Shown: piece after piece, positions 44,362 through 53,725 of the stretch | How the letters are laid out: each line of letters starts with the position of its first letter | Position numbering within the stretch: position 1 is the first letter of the stretch | Origin: Methylocystis sp. Sn-Cys | GTDB taxonomy: Bacteria; Pseudomonadota; Alphaproteobacteria; Rhizobiales; Beijerinckiaceae | Direction: 5' to 3' | Length of the DNA: 64,000 nucleotides | NCBI RefSeq assembly: GCF_016745395.1 | Contig: NZ_JAERVJ010000001.1 | Coordinates: 558,001-622,000 of the forward strand | Program-made: the position numbers and the translations under genes | The notes under the pieces: model-generated | Told to the model about the DNA's origin: nothing | Databases searched by the model: none | What the model saw: only the letters and a program-made list of their open reading frames with translations

Positions 44362-45495
44362 ATGCGCATTGCCGTATTGGCCGAGTCGGACAAAGCTGAG
44401 CCGCGCGTCGCGGCGACGCCGGAAACCGTCAAGAAATTCGTCTCACTCGGCGCCGAGGTCGCGGTTCAATCCGGGGCCGGCGCCGGGGCGGGCGTTTCCG
44501 ACGCCGAATACGCCGCGGCAGGCGCCAAGATCGGCGCCGAGCCGGCGACGACCCTTGCGGGCGCCGATATTCTGCTCCGCGTGCGCCGCCCTTCGGCCGC
44601 CGAGCTGGCCGGCGCCAAGCAAAATCTTGCCCTCATCTGCATCATGGATCCGTTCGGCAACGAGGCGGCGCTCGCCGGTCTCGCCAAGGCGGGCGTGATC
44701 GCCTTCGCCATGGAGTTCATGCCGCGCATCACCCGCGCGCAATCCATGGACGTGCTGTCGTCGCAGGCCAATCTCGCCGGCTATCGCGCCGTCATCGAGG
44801 CGGCGGCCGAATATGGCCGCTCCTTCCCGATGATGATGACGGCCGCCGGCACCGTTCCGGCCGCGAAGGTCTTCATCATGGGCGTCGGCGTCGCGGGGCT
44901 CCAGGCCATCGCCACGGCGCGCCGGCTGGGCGCCATTGTGACGGCGACCGATGTGCGCCCGGCGACGAAAGAACAGGTCGAGTCGCTCGGCGCGAAATTT
45001 CTTGCGGTCGAGAACGAGGAATTCCAGCAGGCTCAGACGGCGGGCGGCTACGCCAAGGAGATGTCGAAGGACTATCAGGCCGCGCAGGCGGAGCTCACCG
45101 CGAGCCACATCGCCAAGCAGGATGTGGTCATCACGACCGCGCTCATCCCTGGCCGACCGGCGCCGAAGCTCGTTTCGGCCGAAATGGTGCGGTCCATGCG
45201 CACAGGCTCGGTCATCGTCGATCTTGCCGCCGAGCGCGGGGGCAATTGCGAATTGACCAAGCCCGGCGCGACCGCCGTGGAGAATGGCGTGAAGATCGTC
45301 GGCGCGCTCAATCTCGCGGGCCGTATGGCGCCGACTGCCTCCAGCCTCTACGCCAAAAATTTGCTCGCCTTCGTCGAGACGCTGATTTCCAAGGAGACGA
45401 AGCAGCTCGCCATCGATTGGGACGACGAACTCGTGAAAGCCACCGCGCTCACGCGCGACGGCGCGGTCGTCGACGCAAGATTCAAACAGGCCTGA
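44362..45495 (+). CDS. pntA1: NAD(P) transhydrogenase alpha subunit part 1
   Basis: The protein is 377 residues. It is the NAD(H)-binding domain I of the membrane transhydrogenase: [26 protein letters not shown] at the N-terminus and [31 protein letters not shown] for the Rossmann fold. The split alpha subunit is typical of alphaproteobacteria. The enzyme uses the proton gradient to make NADPH. It is first in pntA1-pntA2-pntB. Confidence 0.95.
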   Translation: MRIAVLAESDKAEPRVAATPETVKKFVSLGAEVAVQSGAGAGAGVSDAEYAAAGAKIGAEPATTLAGADILLRVRRPSAAELAGAKQNLALICIMDPFGNEAALAGLAKAGVIAFAMEFMPRITRAQSMDVLSSQANLAGYRAVIEAAAEYGRSFPMMMTAAGTVPAAKVFIMGVGVAGLQAIATARRLGAIVTATDVRPATKEQVESLGAKFLAVENEEFQQAQTAGGYAKEMSKDYQAAQAELTASHIAKQDVVITTALIPGRPAPKLVSAEMVRSMRTGSVIVDLAAERGGNCELTKPGATAVENGVKIVGALNLAGRMAPTASSLYAKNLLAFVETLISKETKQLAIDWDDELVKATALTRDGAVVDARFKQA

Positions 45496-45526
45496 ACGCA
45501 GCATCCTTCCAACAAGGAGCGCAATA

Positions 45527-45976
45527 ATGACCGATTCAACGCAGCAATTGCTCGAAAAGGCGCGGGCGGCGGCGGAAGCCGCGCGCCAACTGGCGGATCA
45601 GGCGCAGCACTACTCCGACCAACTGTCACAAACGGCGGCGGCGATCAGCGCGCATGGATTGGGCGGCGGCGCGGTCGACCCGGTCGTCTTCCGCCTCGCG
45701 ATTTTCGTTATGGCGGTGTTCGTCGGCTACTATGTTGTCTGGTCGGTGACGCCGGCCTTGCATACGCCGCTGATGTCGGTGACGAACGCCATCTCCTCCG
45801 TGATCGTCGTCGGCGCGCTGCTCTCCGTCGGCGTCGAGCCGTCGGGCGCGAGCGACGACGGCGCCGGCGTCGCAAGATGGTTCGGCTTCATCGCGCTGAT
45901 ACTCGCGAGCGTGAACATATTCGGCGGCTTCCTCGTCACCGAACGCATGCTCTCCATGTATAAAAAGAAGGGCTGA
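45527..45976 (+). CDS. pntA2: NAD(P) transhydrogenase alpha subunit part 2
   Basis: The protein is 149 residues. It holds the membrane part of the alpha subunit, with three to four helices ([47 protein letters not shown]). The first 40 residues are coiled-coil-like and Ala/Gln-rich. It is 31 bp after pntA1 and five bases before pntB. Confidence 0.94.
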   Translation: MTDSTQQLLEKARAAAEAARQLADQAQHYSDQLSQTAAAISAHGLGGGAVDPVVFRLAIFVMAVFVGYYVVWSVTPALHTPLMSVTNAISSVIVVGALLSVGVEPSGASDDGAGVARWFGFIALILASVNIFGGFLVTERMLSMYKKKG

Positions 45977-45981
45977 CGCAA

Positions 45982-47379
45982 ATGAGCGCCAATCTCTCAG
46001 CCCTCCTTTATCTCGCCGCCGGCGTGCTTTTTATTCTGGCCTTGCGCGGGCTTTCGTCTCCCGCGACGTCCCGCCAGGGCAATCGCTACGGCATGATCGG
46101 CATGGCGGTCGCGGTCGCGACGACATTGCTGCTCCATCTGCCGCCGCTCTTCGGCTTTGTGCTGATCATCGTCGGCGCAGCGGCCGGCGGCGGCGCGGGC
46201 GCCTATGTGGCGCAGCGCATTCCGATGACGGCGATGCCGGAGCTTGTCGCCTTCTTCCATTCGCTCGTCGGCCTTGCCGCCGTGCTCGTCGCAGGCAGCG
46301 CCTTTTTCGCGCCGCAGGCTTTCGGCATCGGCCAGGCAGGGCATATCGAAGGCGGGAGCCTGTTCGAAATGTCGCTCGGCGCGGCGATCGGCGCGATCAC
46401 CTTCACGGGCTCGATCATCGCCTTTCTCAAGCTTTCCGAGCGCATGAGCGGCAAGCCGATCCTGCTGCCCGAACGTCACACGATCAACATCATGCTCGGC
46501 GCGGCGCTGGCGGCGCTGATCCTGCTGTTCGTGACGACAGAGTCGGGCTTCTGGTTCTTTCTGCTCATTCTCGTCTCGCTGGCGCTCGGCGTCACGCTCA
46601 TCATCCCGATCGGCGGCGCCGATATGCCGGTCGTCGTCTCCATGCTCAACTCCTATTCGGGATGGGCGGCGGCGGGCATTGGTTTCACGCTCGGCAATCT
46701 CGCGCTCATCGTTACGGGCGCGCTCGTCGGCTCGTCGGGCGCGATCCTTTCCTACATCATGTGCAAGGGGATGAACCGCAGCTTCATCTCCGTGATTCTC
46801 GGCGGTTTCGGCGGCGAGACGGCGGGGCCGAGCGGCGCCAAGGAGACGCGCAACGTCAAGCAAGGTTCGCCCGAGGACGCCGCCTATATCATGCAGAACT
46901 CGGGCAAGATCGTCATCGTGCCGGGTTATGGCATGGCGGTGGCGCAGGCCCAGCATGCGCTGCGCGAGATGGCGGATTTGCTGAAGAAGGAAGGCGTGGA
47001 CGTCAGCTACGCCATCCATCCCGTCGCGGGCCGCATGCCGGGCCATATGAATGTGCTGCTGGCCGAAGCCAATGTGCCTTATGACGAAGTCTTCGAGCTC
47101 GACGACATCAACTCTCAATTCGCCCAGGCGGACGTGGCTTTCGTCATCGGCGCCAATGACGTGACGAACCCCGCGGCGAAGACGGACAAAGCGTCGCCCA
47201 TCTACGGGATGCCGATCCTCGACGTCGAACGGGCGAAGACGGTGCTTTTCCTCAAGCGCGGCATGGGCTCAGGCTATGCGGGAGTGGAGAACGAGCTGTT
47301 CTTCCGGCCCAACACGATGATGCTTTTCGGAGACGCGAAAAAGACCGTGGAGGCGATCGTCAAAGCGCTGGCGCATTAA
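45982..47379 (+). CDS. pntB: NAD(P) transhydrogenase beta subunit
   Basis: The protein is 465 residues. Membrane helices fill residues 1-260 and the NADP(H)-binding domain III follows (IVIVPGYGMAVAQAQHAL, YAIHPVAGRMPGHMNVLLAEA, FVIGANDVTNPAA). With PntA1 and PntA2 it forms the proton-pumping transhydrogenase of the inner membrane. Confidence 0.97.
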   Translation: MSANLSALLYLAAGVLFILALRGLSSPATSRQGNRYGMIGMAVAVATTLLLHLPPLFGFVLIIVGAAAGGGAGAYVAQRIPMTAMPELVAFFHSLVGLAAVLVAGSAFFAPQAFGIGQAGHIEGGSLFEMSLGAAIGAITFTGSIIAFLKLSERMSGKPILLPERHTINIMLGAALAALILLFVTTESGFWFFLLILVSLALGVTLIIPIGGADMPVVVSMLNSYSGWAAAGIGFTLGNLALIVTGALVGSSGAILSYIMCKGMNRSFISVILGGFGGETAGPSGAKETRNVKQGSPEDAAYIMQNSGKIVIVPGYGMAVAQAQHALREMADLLKKEGVDVSYAIHPVAGRMPGHMNVLLAEANVPYDEVFELDDINSQFAQADVAFVIGANDVTNPAAKTDKASPIYGMPILDVERAKTVLFLKRGMGSGYAGVENELFFRPNTMMLFGDAKKTVEAIVKALAH

Positions 47380-47495
47380 GAGGGAACGATGATTTCCCCG
47401 ACGTTGGCTTTTCCGGAAGCTGCGCGGAGGATTTTTGCTCCTCGACATCCCGGCCAAGCCTTCGATCTGCCGCAGTCGGCAATAAGCAGCGGGTC

Positions 47496-47531
47496 AAAAA
47501 ACGAAAAACCCCGGGAGTCTTTCTCCCGGGG
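47496..47531 (-). terminator. Terminator between pntB and the TonB receptor gene
   Basis: The stem CCCCGGGAG / CTCCCGGGG (47509-47517 and 47523-47531) with a five-base loop has T runs downstream on the minus strand (A runs at 47496-47508). It is best placed to end the TonB-receptor transcript and may act on pntB too. Confidence 0.85.
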
Positions 47532-47555
47532 CTCTCTCTCTTTCAGCCTTCTCGA

Positions 47556-50153
47556 TCAATCGATCGAGAAAGCGACCGGTTGGAACCAGTTCCTCACGTC
47601 GGGCAGGCCGCTCTCATTCCCCGCATAAAAGATTCCCCGCTCGGGATGCTTGGCGGCGCCGTAGTCATACTTCGCGGCGAAATAGAAGGTTCGCTGCGGG
47701 AAGGGATGGAACAGGAAATATCTGTAGTTCCCGATGTTGTCGATGCCGAAGTCGAAGGACAGCCGCTCGCTCCACTTGTAGTTGACCTTTGTGTCGACGA
47801 CAAAGAAAGGATCGAAAGCCTGATATATGCCATAGGCGCGGTCGTTATTGGCCATGGTGCGCCACATCTTGCTTTGGTAGCGGCCTGCGAGTGTGAAGGC
47901 CCATTGGTCGTCGGGACGGTAGGTGAAAGCTAATGTCCCGCGCCACTCGGGAACATTTGGCACAGTCTTGCCTGCGACCGAGATTGCCCAGGGGTATTCA
48001 AAATTGGCGACGCTCGGCGCCCAGGTCGGATTGGAGATGATCCGCGCATTGAGCCATGTTGCGCTGCCCAGCACCTCCAGCCCCTTGAAGCCAAAATTGT
48101 CCTTCTGGAAGGCGACTTCGACGCCGCTGTTGCGGATGCGCTGAACATTTGTTGGCGCCTGCGTGGGAATGTTCGTGCCAGGCGAGAAGGTCAGCTGGTT
48201 GATGATGGCGTCGCGCACCTCTTCGTCGAAGAACGAGACTCGCGCAAGACCGTCCAGGCCAAGCTTCCGCTCGACCGTTAATTCTTTACTGAGGGCCGAC
48301 TCAGGCCGCAGATTGGGGTTGGGGTTGGTCGCAACGCCGTTCACCCCCACGGTTGCGAGATTATAGAGCTCGCGCACCGTCGGGAAGCGATTAGCCATGC
48401 CGACTGATCCCCTGATCGTCCATTTGTCGTCGACGATATATTCGAGCGTCCCCTTCGGCGAGAAGCGCGTGCTGTACAGGTTCGGCTGGTAGATCGGGAG
48501 CCAACCTAGCGGATTGCCAGTGAGATTGGTGCCGAAATTATTGACGCCGGCCTGCTGATTGTAGCCCTCCGAGGCCGTCCAATGCTCGCCGCGTAAGCCG
48601 GCGGTGAGCTTCAGATTATGCGCAATCGGGAAGGCGTCCTGAAACCAGAGCGCCTGGGTGCGGGTCGTGCCCTGCGCGATCGAAACCGCCGCGCCGGTGC
48701 TCGCGGCCGTGCCGGAGGGCCAGTTCGCCGTCAGCCACACAGGATTGTTGAGGTGGAATTGGTCGCCATGCAAGCCGAAGCTGATGTCGTGGCCCTGCAA
48801 CAGCCCTTCGGGGGGGCGAACAATGCCCTTCATATCGAAGAGCGTCCAATAGGTGCCGGTGAACACCGTGTTGCGGCCTGTCTGCGTGTAGCCGCCGAAG
48901 GGAATGGCGGCTGACCAGGGCGAGACCTGATCGGACTGCAGATAGGTGAAGTTGGAGGCCGAGACTTCAAAATCGAAAGGGCCGCCGCTGTTGGATCGGA
49001 TCGCGGCCGCGTTGACCATGATCTTTTCCTGGATTCGGTAATAGCCCTGAGTCGCAAAATTTTGCAGCGCGGTGTTGTTCAAGCCCCGGCCCGCGGTCGT
49101 CACGCCCCAAACCGGGCCGTATCCGGAGAAAAGGTAATTCTCGGGAATCGATGTCCCGTCATTCGACCAAAAGCCGAAAGTGTAAGTGCCTCGGATCGTC
49201 TGGCTGAAGTCATAGGCGAGCTTGAGTTTCGCATTCACCTGATCATTCGCCAGATTGCCGGTCGAGCCGATCACATTGGCGAAGGTCGTCCCATAGACGT
49301 TCGTCGCCAGATAGGCGTTGGGGTAGAAATTGGGCGAGGTCACATAGGTGAGCGGCTGCTGCGAGCCGCGCTGCCAATTGCCTGAGATCGTCCAGGACAG
49401 GTCGCCTATGCGATCGCCGGCGAAGAAGCTCGTCACATTGTTGACGAGGCCCTTGTTCATTCCATACTGCGAGAAATCCTGGACCGCGAGCGTGTCCTTG
49501 ATCGACACTTCCAGCTTCTCGGGCATGCGCGTCGTAATCTTCAGCACGCCCCCCATCGAGTTGCCCGGATATTGCGCCGCATAGGGGCCGTAGAGGAAAT
49601 CTACGCGCTCGATCTCTTCCGGCGCGACAAGGCCCCAGCGCGGCGCGCCAATGGTGTTGTCGTTGCCGACGAGCGCGGTGAGCAGAAGGTCGTCTGCGTA
49701 GACCAGGCTGCGCGCCGAGGAGCTGACGCCCCAGGTGCGGGTCTGCAGCACCGCCTGCGTGTCGCCGTTATTGCGTTTACGCACGAAAAGGCTCGGCATG
49801 TATTTCACCGCGTCTTCCGTATCGACGATGTTGATCTGCCGTTCGATCTGCTTGCGCGTGACGCTCGCGACCGTATTCGGCAACTGCCACTTTTCGACGA
49901 AGGCGGGGCGGCCGTCGGGCAGGGTCGGCGACCAGCGCGAGACGATCGGCGATGGCGCGGGCGCGCTGGCGACGCCGGGCCGCGCGGCGACTGGCCCGGC
50001 GGCGCGGGCAGGAGCCGAACTGCGAGCGGGCGCATGATGATGCTGGCCGCTGACGTCGATGGTCGGCAGCGTATGCGTCGCCTGCGCGGGCGACAGAGCG
50101 GCGAAAGTCAAAGCGCAGGCGGAGACGCCGCGCAGGAGGTAATGGCGGTACAT
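47556..50153 (-). CDS. TonB-dependent outer-membrane receptor
   Basis: The protein is 865 residues. A signal peptide (residues 1-26, ending PAQA) is followed by a TonB-box-like TLPTIDVSG and a His-rich segment (GQHHHAPARS). The plug domain (about 90-215) includes ITTRMPEKLEVS and YGPYAAQYPGNSMGG; the beta-barrel fills the rest (GIDNIGNYRYF). Such receptors import metal chelates, vitamins or other scarce solutes, powered by TonB. The two DUF2946-like genes, exbB-exbD-tonB and Cys-rich exported proteins just upstream suggest a metal, possibly copper. The substrate is inference. Confidence 0.92.
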   Translation of the reverse strand: MYRHYLLRGVSACALTFAALSPAQATHTLPTIDVSGQHHHAPARSSAPARAAGPVAARPGVASAPAPSPIVSRWSPTLPDGRPAFVEKWQLPNTVASVTRKQIERQINIVDTEDAVKYMPSLFVRKRNNGDTQAVLQTRTWGVSSSARSLVYADDLLLTALVGNDNTIGAPRWGLVAPEEIERVDFLYGPYAAQYPGNSMGGVLKITTRMPEKLEVSIKDTLAVQDFSQYGMNKGLVNNVTSFFAGDRIGDLSWTISGNWQRGSQQPLTYVTSPNFYPNAYLATNVYGTTFANVIGSTGNLANDQVNAKLKLAYDFSQTIRGTYTFGFWSNDGTSIPENYLFSGYGPVWGVTTAGRGLNNTALQNFATQGYYRIQEKIMVNAAAIRSNSGGPFDFEVSASNFTYLQSDQVSPWSAAIPFGGYTQTGRNTVFTGTYWTLFDMKGIVRPPEGLLQGHDISFGLHGDQFHLNNPVWLTANWPSGTAASTGAAVSIAQGTTRTQALWFQDAFPIAHNLKLTAGLRGEHWTASEGYNQQAGVNNFGTNLTGNPLGWLPIYQPNLYSTRFSPKGTLEYIVDDKWTIRGSVGMANRFPTVRELYNLATVGVNGVATNPNPNLRPESALSKELTVERKLGLDGLARVSFFDEEVRDAIINQLTFSPGTNIPTQAPTNVQRIRNSGVEVAFQKDNFGFKGLEVLGSATWLNARIISNPTWAPSVANFEYPWAISVAGKTVPNVPEWRGTLAFTYRPDDQWAFTLAGRYQSKMWRTMANNDRAYGIYQAFDPFFVVDTKVNYKWSERLSFDFGIDNIGNYRYFLFHPFPQRTFYFAAKYDYGAAKHPERGIFYAGNESGLPDVRNWFQPVAFSID

Positions 50154-50234
50154 TGTTGGTGTTCCCTCTTCGCGCCGGACAAGGCGGCGCGTCTGATCCC
50201 GGCGCGGCGCGCCGTTACGCTTAATCGGAGTGGA

Positions 50235-50603
50235 TCAGGCCTGGAATGGCGGCGCTCGGGCGGGCGCGTTTCGATTGAATATTTTGGCGCGCGGCGGGAC
50301 GGCCAACTCGGCGGCCGAGACACGCCAATAGGGCGCGGGGCGTCCCGCCGGCAGGCTCGGCGCGTCGCTGTCGATCGCCGTGAAGCCAAGCTGGCAGAGA
50401 GAGCAGGAGGCGTGGTCATGCGGCGCTGGCGCGTCGAAGGGCGCGGGCGGGTCGTTGCGCGCGTCCGGCGCCAAAACGATCGCCGTCTGCTTGTGGCACC
50501 CCGCATAGCCCTCGCGCGCCGCGGCGGCGCCCCATAGCGATGCGCCGAGCTGTGTCAGCAAAGCGACACAGACGATCAGCGATGCGAGTAGCCTTTGACG
50601 CAT
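50235..50603 (-). CDS. DUF2946-like exported Cys/His protein
   Basis: The protein is 122 residues with an N-terminal hydrophobic signal or anchor (SLIVCVALLTQLGASLWGAAAA). It has GCHKQ (Cys36, His37) and APHDHASCSLCQLGF (His62, His64, Cys67, Cys70), the CxxC-centred pattern of DUF2946. DUF2946 genes are often found beside metal uptake or efflux genes. It lies 81 bp upstream of the TonB receptor on the same strand. Confidence 0.75.
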   Translation of the reverse strand: MRQRLLASLIVCVALLTQLGASLWGAAAAREGYAGCHKQTAIVLAPDARNDPPAPFDAPAPHDHASCSLCQLGFTAIDSDAPSLPAGRPAPYWRVSAAELAVPPRAKIFNRNAPARAPPFQA

Positions 50604-50787
50604 GGGCCGGCAGACAGTCCCGAGAAGCCATAAGGCGCCCGCGAAAAAGGCGCCTCACGGCGTGATCGCGATTTTGGTCCATCACGTTAACCTTGATCGC
50701 GCGACGCAATGAACTCTGCCGCTGGCCGAGAAGCATTCCAAGATTGCTTGCGTTGTCAGAAATCAAAAAATCCATTAAGAGACTTTT

Positions 50788-51210
50788 ATGTCACACATGC
50801 GGGACATCGGCGAAAGAATACGCGTAGCGATCGTCATCGCTGCGGTATGGGCGCTGATGTTCGGCGTGTCCGCGTCAGGCGCGGCGGTCGCGGGCGCGAC
50901 TGACACCGTATTAAAAAACAACGATAAAACTGCCGTAGGCCTGTTCGCGTGCTTCAAGCGTCATATGACGCAGCGCGCCGACGCCGCGAGCGACAAGGCG
51001 CCCGGGACCGACTACGCCGGCAAGCATCATTGCCCGTGCTGTCTTGCGGCGAGCATGGCGGCGGCTGTTCTGCCAGAGCGGCTCGCGCCGGTGACGCGGC
51101 CGCTGCAGGCGCAGAGGCCGGTTTCCTACAGCGTGGCGGCGACATTCGCGCGGGACGGTTGCTCGTCGCCGTCCATCAATGGGGCCCGAGCGCCACCCTC
51201 TATAGTTTAG
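50788..51210 (+). CDS. Second DUF2946-like exported Cys/His protein
   Basis: The protein is 140 residues, divergent from the first. A hydrophobic N-terminal segment (VAIVIAAVWALMFGVSASGAAVAG) precedes AGKHHCPCCLAASMAA (His80, His81, Cys82, Cys84, Cys85), a cluster suited to binding a soft metal. The tail is basic and unremarkable. ATG 50788 is used; MRDIGERI at 50797 is possible. It leads the exbB-exbD-tonB operon, 155 bp upstream. Confidence 0.68.
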   Translation: MSHMRDIGERIRVAIVIAAVWALMFGVSASGAAVAGATDTVLKNNDKTAVGLFACFKRHMTQRADAASDKAPGTDYAGKHHCPCCLAASMAAAVLPERLAPVTRPLQAQRPVSYSVAATFARDGCSSPSINGARAPPSIV

Positions 51211-51364
51211 AAACTTTCCGATCGGCGGAACCTAGCGCTGGCTCGCGTGCTGCATGCGGGTAAGATCGCCGGTCAGAGACGCCCTTGAGCGTCCAAGATC
51301 ACAATAAAATCAATGTCAGACGCCGTTGCTGCTCTGCGCGCGCCGTCGAGGATGAGTGAGTTCT

Positions 51365-52006
51365 ATGGACCATACGTCGCTTTCCCCGCTCGCCATGTTT
51401 CTCAACGCCGGCCCGGTCGGCAAGGTCGTCATGGCGGCTCTGCTTCTCGCTTCGGTCTGGACCTGGGTGCTGATCATCGAAGGCGCCACAGCCGTCATTC
51501 GCATCGCCAAGGCGACTAAGGAGGCGCGCGCGGGCGGGCCGGTCGGCCTTCTCGAACCCGTCGCCGCTGCTGGCCGGGAAGCTTTCGCGCTCGATCTTCC
51601 CGATGAGACGACCGGCGACAAGCGTGAGCGAATTGCCGAAAATATGAGCCGCGCTGCCCGCGAATTTCTCACCAAGGCCGAGGGCGGCCTGCCCAATCTC
51701 GCCGTGATCTCCTCGGTCGCGCCCTTCGTCGGCCTCTTCGGCACGGTTTGGGGCATCATGACGAGCTTCGCCGGGATTGCGCAGTCGCAGGACACCAGCC
51801 TCGCGGTTGTCGCGCCGGGCATTGCGGAAGCGCTCGCCGCGACCGCTTATGGCCTCGCCGCCGCCATTCCGGCTTCGGTCGGCTATAACCGTATCGGCTC
51901 CTCCTTCTCGCGCCTCGGCCAGCAGGTTGCGCATTACATCGAGGACGAGGCGCTGCGCATGACCAGCGCGCCGAACGCCCGCCGTTCGCAAAAGGAGGCC
52001 GCATAA
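51365..52006 (+). CDS. exbB: ExbB/TolQ-family proton channel subunit
   Basis: The protein is 213 residues from ATG 51365. Three membrane helices are visible, including MAALLLASVWTWVLIIEGA, and SSVAPFVGLFGTVWGIMTSFAGIAQ and EALAATAYGLAAAIPASVGYN, the classic ExbB/TolQ signatures. It forms the proton channel that energises TonB. It is directly followed by exbD (no gap). Confidence 0.93.
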   Translation: MDHTSLSPLAMFLNAGPVGKVVMAALLLASVWTWVLIIEGATAVIRIAKATKEARAGGPVGLLEPVAAAGREAFALDLPDETTGDKRERIAENMSRAAREFLTKAEGGLPNLAVISSVAPFVGLFGTVWGIMTSFAGIAQSQDTSLAVVAPGIAEALAATAYGLAAAIPASVGYNRIGSSFSRLGQQVAHYIEDEALRMTSAPNARRSQKEAA

Positions 52007-52504
52007 ATGGCGCTCCCGACCCGCTTCAAGAACAACAACGACCTTTATCAGCCGCTCGCCGACATCAATGTCACGCCGCTCGTCGACGTGATGCTGGTGC
52101 TGCTCATCATCTTCATGGTGACCGCGCCGCTGCTCGCCAAAGGCGTGAAGGTCAATCTGCCTCAGGCCAGCGCCGCGCAGCCGATCAATCAGAAGGACCC
52201 GATCGTCGTCACGGTCGGCAAGGACGGCAAGGTGTCGCTCGGCGCCGATCCGGTGTCCGAGGAGGCGCTCATCGACGGCATTCGCGCCATGATGGGCGAG
52301 GACGTCACGCGCGTCGTGCATGTCCGCGGCGACACCGAGGCGGTCTATGGCGAAGTCGTCGCGGTGATGGACAGACTCGCGACGAATGGCATCACCCATA
52401 TCGCCATCATGACCAATTCGCGCAGCAAGACCGGCTCGGCGGCGAAAGCCGCTGCGCCTGCTGCGCCCGCCGCGCCGGCTCCGGCGGGAGGGGCGGCGAA
52501 ATGA
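52007..52504 (+). CDS. exbD: ExbD/TolR-family biopolymer transport protein
   Basis: The protein is 165 residues. One N-terminal membrane helix follows the motif [35 protein letters not shown], whose Asp carries the proton. The tail is Ala/Pro-rich. It starts at the exbB stop and overlaps tonB by four bases, so it is translationally coupled. Confidence 0.94.
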   Translation: MALPTRFKNNNDLYQPLADINVTPLVDVMLVLLIIFMVTAPLLAKGVKVNLPQASAAQPINQKDPIVVTVGKDGKVSLGADPVSEEALIDGIRAMMGEDVTRVVHVRGDTEAVYGEVVAVMDRLATNGITHIAIMTNSRSKTGSAAKAAAPAAPAAPAPAGGAAK

Positions 52505-53214
52505 CGGACTTCGCCCTCAGCCCCGACTACGCCAGCCAGCCCGACGAGCCGGAAGGCGCGCCGCCGGTCAATCCGCCGTGGCTGCGCCCCGTCGCCGTCA
52601 CGGTGATCGTCGCCGCGCATATCGCTGTCTTCGCGGCCTTCCTTTACGCGCCGGCGCCCAAGACGATCTCGCTCGACTCGCTCTCCATGGATCTCGTCCA
52701 GGAGGGCGACTTCATCGAGCAGCAGGAAGTGAGCGCTGCGGAGGACACGCCCCCGCCGGTCGCCGTCGAGCAGCCGGACCTCGCCTTGCCGCCGCCGGTC
52801 GTGATGGCGCCGGACGCGATCCCGCTCGCGGTGAAAAAGGACGACACCGAGAAGCTCGAGAAAAAGCAGGAAGAGCGCAAGGAAATCGAGCGCGCCGAGC
52901 AACGCCGCGAAGCGCAGGCGCGTCGTCGCGCCGGCGCGCCGAATGCGGGCGGCGCCACCAGCGGCGCGTCGCAGGCGAGCTGCCTCGCCCATGTCGCCGC
53001 CTCGCTGCGCCAGCATACGCCGGGCTCGACGAGCCTCGGCGCCGGCACGGCCCATGTGACCTTTCATGTGAACGCCGGCGGCGGCATTTCGGGCGTTTCG
53101 GCTTCCGGCTCGACCCCGGCGCATGCGGCGCTGGCGCGGCGCATCGTGGGCTCGTCACGCGGTCCGGGTAGCTGCGGCTCCGCCTTTGTAAGCCAAGCCT
53201 TCGCCTTCCATTGA
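52501..53214 (+). CDS. tonB: TonB energy transducer
   Basis: The protein is 237 residues. It has a cytoplasmic start, one membrane helix ([23 protein letters not shown], about 33-55), a Pro/Glu/Lys-rich periplasmic spacer ([20 protein letters not shown]) and a C-terminal TonB-like domain ([39 protein letters not shown]). The C-terminal part contains two cysteines (SCLAH and GSCGSAF), unusual for TonB. It should couple ExbB-ExbD to the TonB receptor on the other side of the cluster. Confidence 0.88.
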   Translation: MTDFALSPDYASQPDEPEGAPPVNPPWLRPVAVTVIVAAHIAVFAAFLYAPAPKTISLDSLSMDLVQEGDFIEQQEVSAAEDTPPPVAVEQPDLALPPPVVMAPDAIPLAVKKDDTEKLEKKQEERKEIERAEQRREAQARRRAGAPNAGGATSGASQASCLAHVAASLRQHTPGSTSLGAGTAHVTFHVNAGGGISGVSASGSTPAHAALARRIVGSSRGPGSCGSAFVSQAFAFH

Positions 53215-53267
53215 CCTTTGCCGGCGGACTCGCAAGAGCCCGCCGCTTCTCTTGTTGGAAGCACGCC

Positions 53268-53702
53268 ATGAAGGTTCTCCTCAGCGGGCGCGTCGCATTT
53301 CTTTGCGCGCTCGTCCTTACCGGCGCCGCGCGGGCGGAGGCCCCCAAGCCGTCGTCCGCCCCAGCTCCCGCCGCAGCGGCAAAGCCGGCGCCTGCGCCAG
53401 CCGCGCCGAAACCCGCGCCTCAAACGGCGCCCGAGCCCGCCTCTGGCATGTCCGAGAGCAAATATCTCGGTCTGCTCTACGCCGAGATCGCCAAGCATAC
53501 GCCGGAGGAAAACGCCTCCGGGCCGGGCGAGGTGAGGGCGAGCTTCATCGTCGGCGCCTCTGGCAAGATCGAGAAAGTGACGATCGACAAGACGACGAGC
53601 CCGGCGCATGCCGAGATGGTGAAGAAAATACTGGCGGCGGTTGTCGTTCCTGCCCCGCCCGGCGGCGCGATGGATGTCGGTCAGACCTTCAAGTTCCGCT
53701 GA
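53268..53702 (+). CDS. Secreted TonB-C-terminal-like protein
   Basis: The protein is 144 residues. It has a cleavable signal peptide (FLCALVLTGAARA) rather than a membrane anchor, then a Pro/Ala-rich linker and a TonB-C-terminal-like domain (YLGLLYAEIAKHTPEENASGPGEVRASFIVGASGKIEKVTI ... VVPAPPGG). It would be a free periplasmic TonB domain. It is 53 bp after tonB and before the beta-propeller gene. Confidence 0.72.
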   Translation: MKVLLSGRVAFLCALVLTGAARAEAPKPSSAPAPAAAAKPAPAPAAPKPAPQTAPEPASGMSESKYLGLLYAEIAKHTPEENASGPGEVRASFIVGASGKIEKVTIDKTTSPAHAEMVKKILAAVVVPAPPGGAMDVGQTFKFR

Positions 53703-53725
53703 AGCGAAACCATTAGAGGGAAGTC

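Noticed and set aside
47389..47628. 79-codon plus-strand frame after pntB
   Set aside because: It runs through a terminator hairpin and into the 3' end of the TonB receptor gene; no ribosome site or family support.
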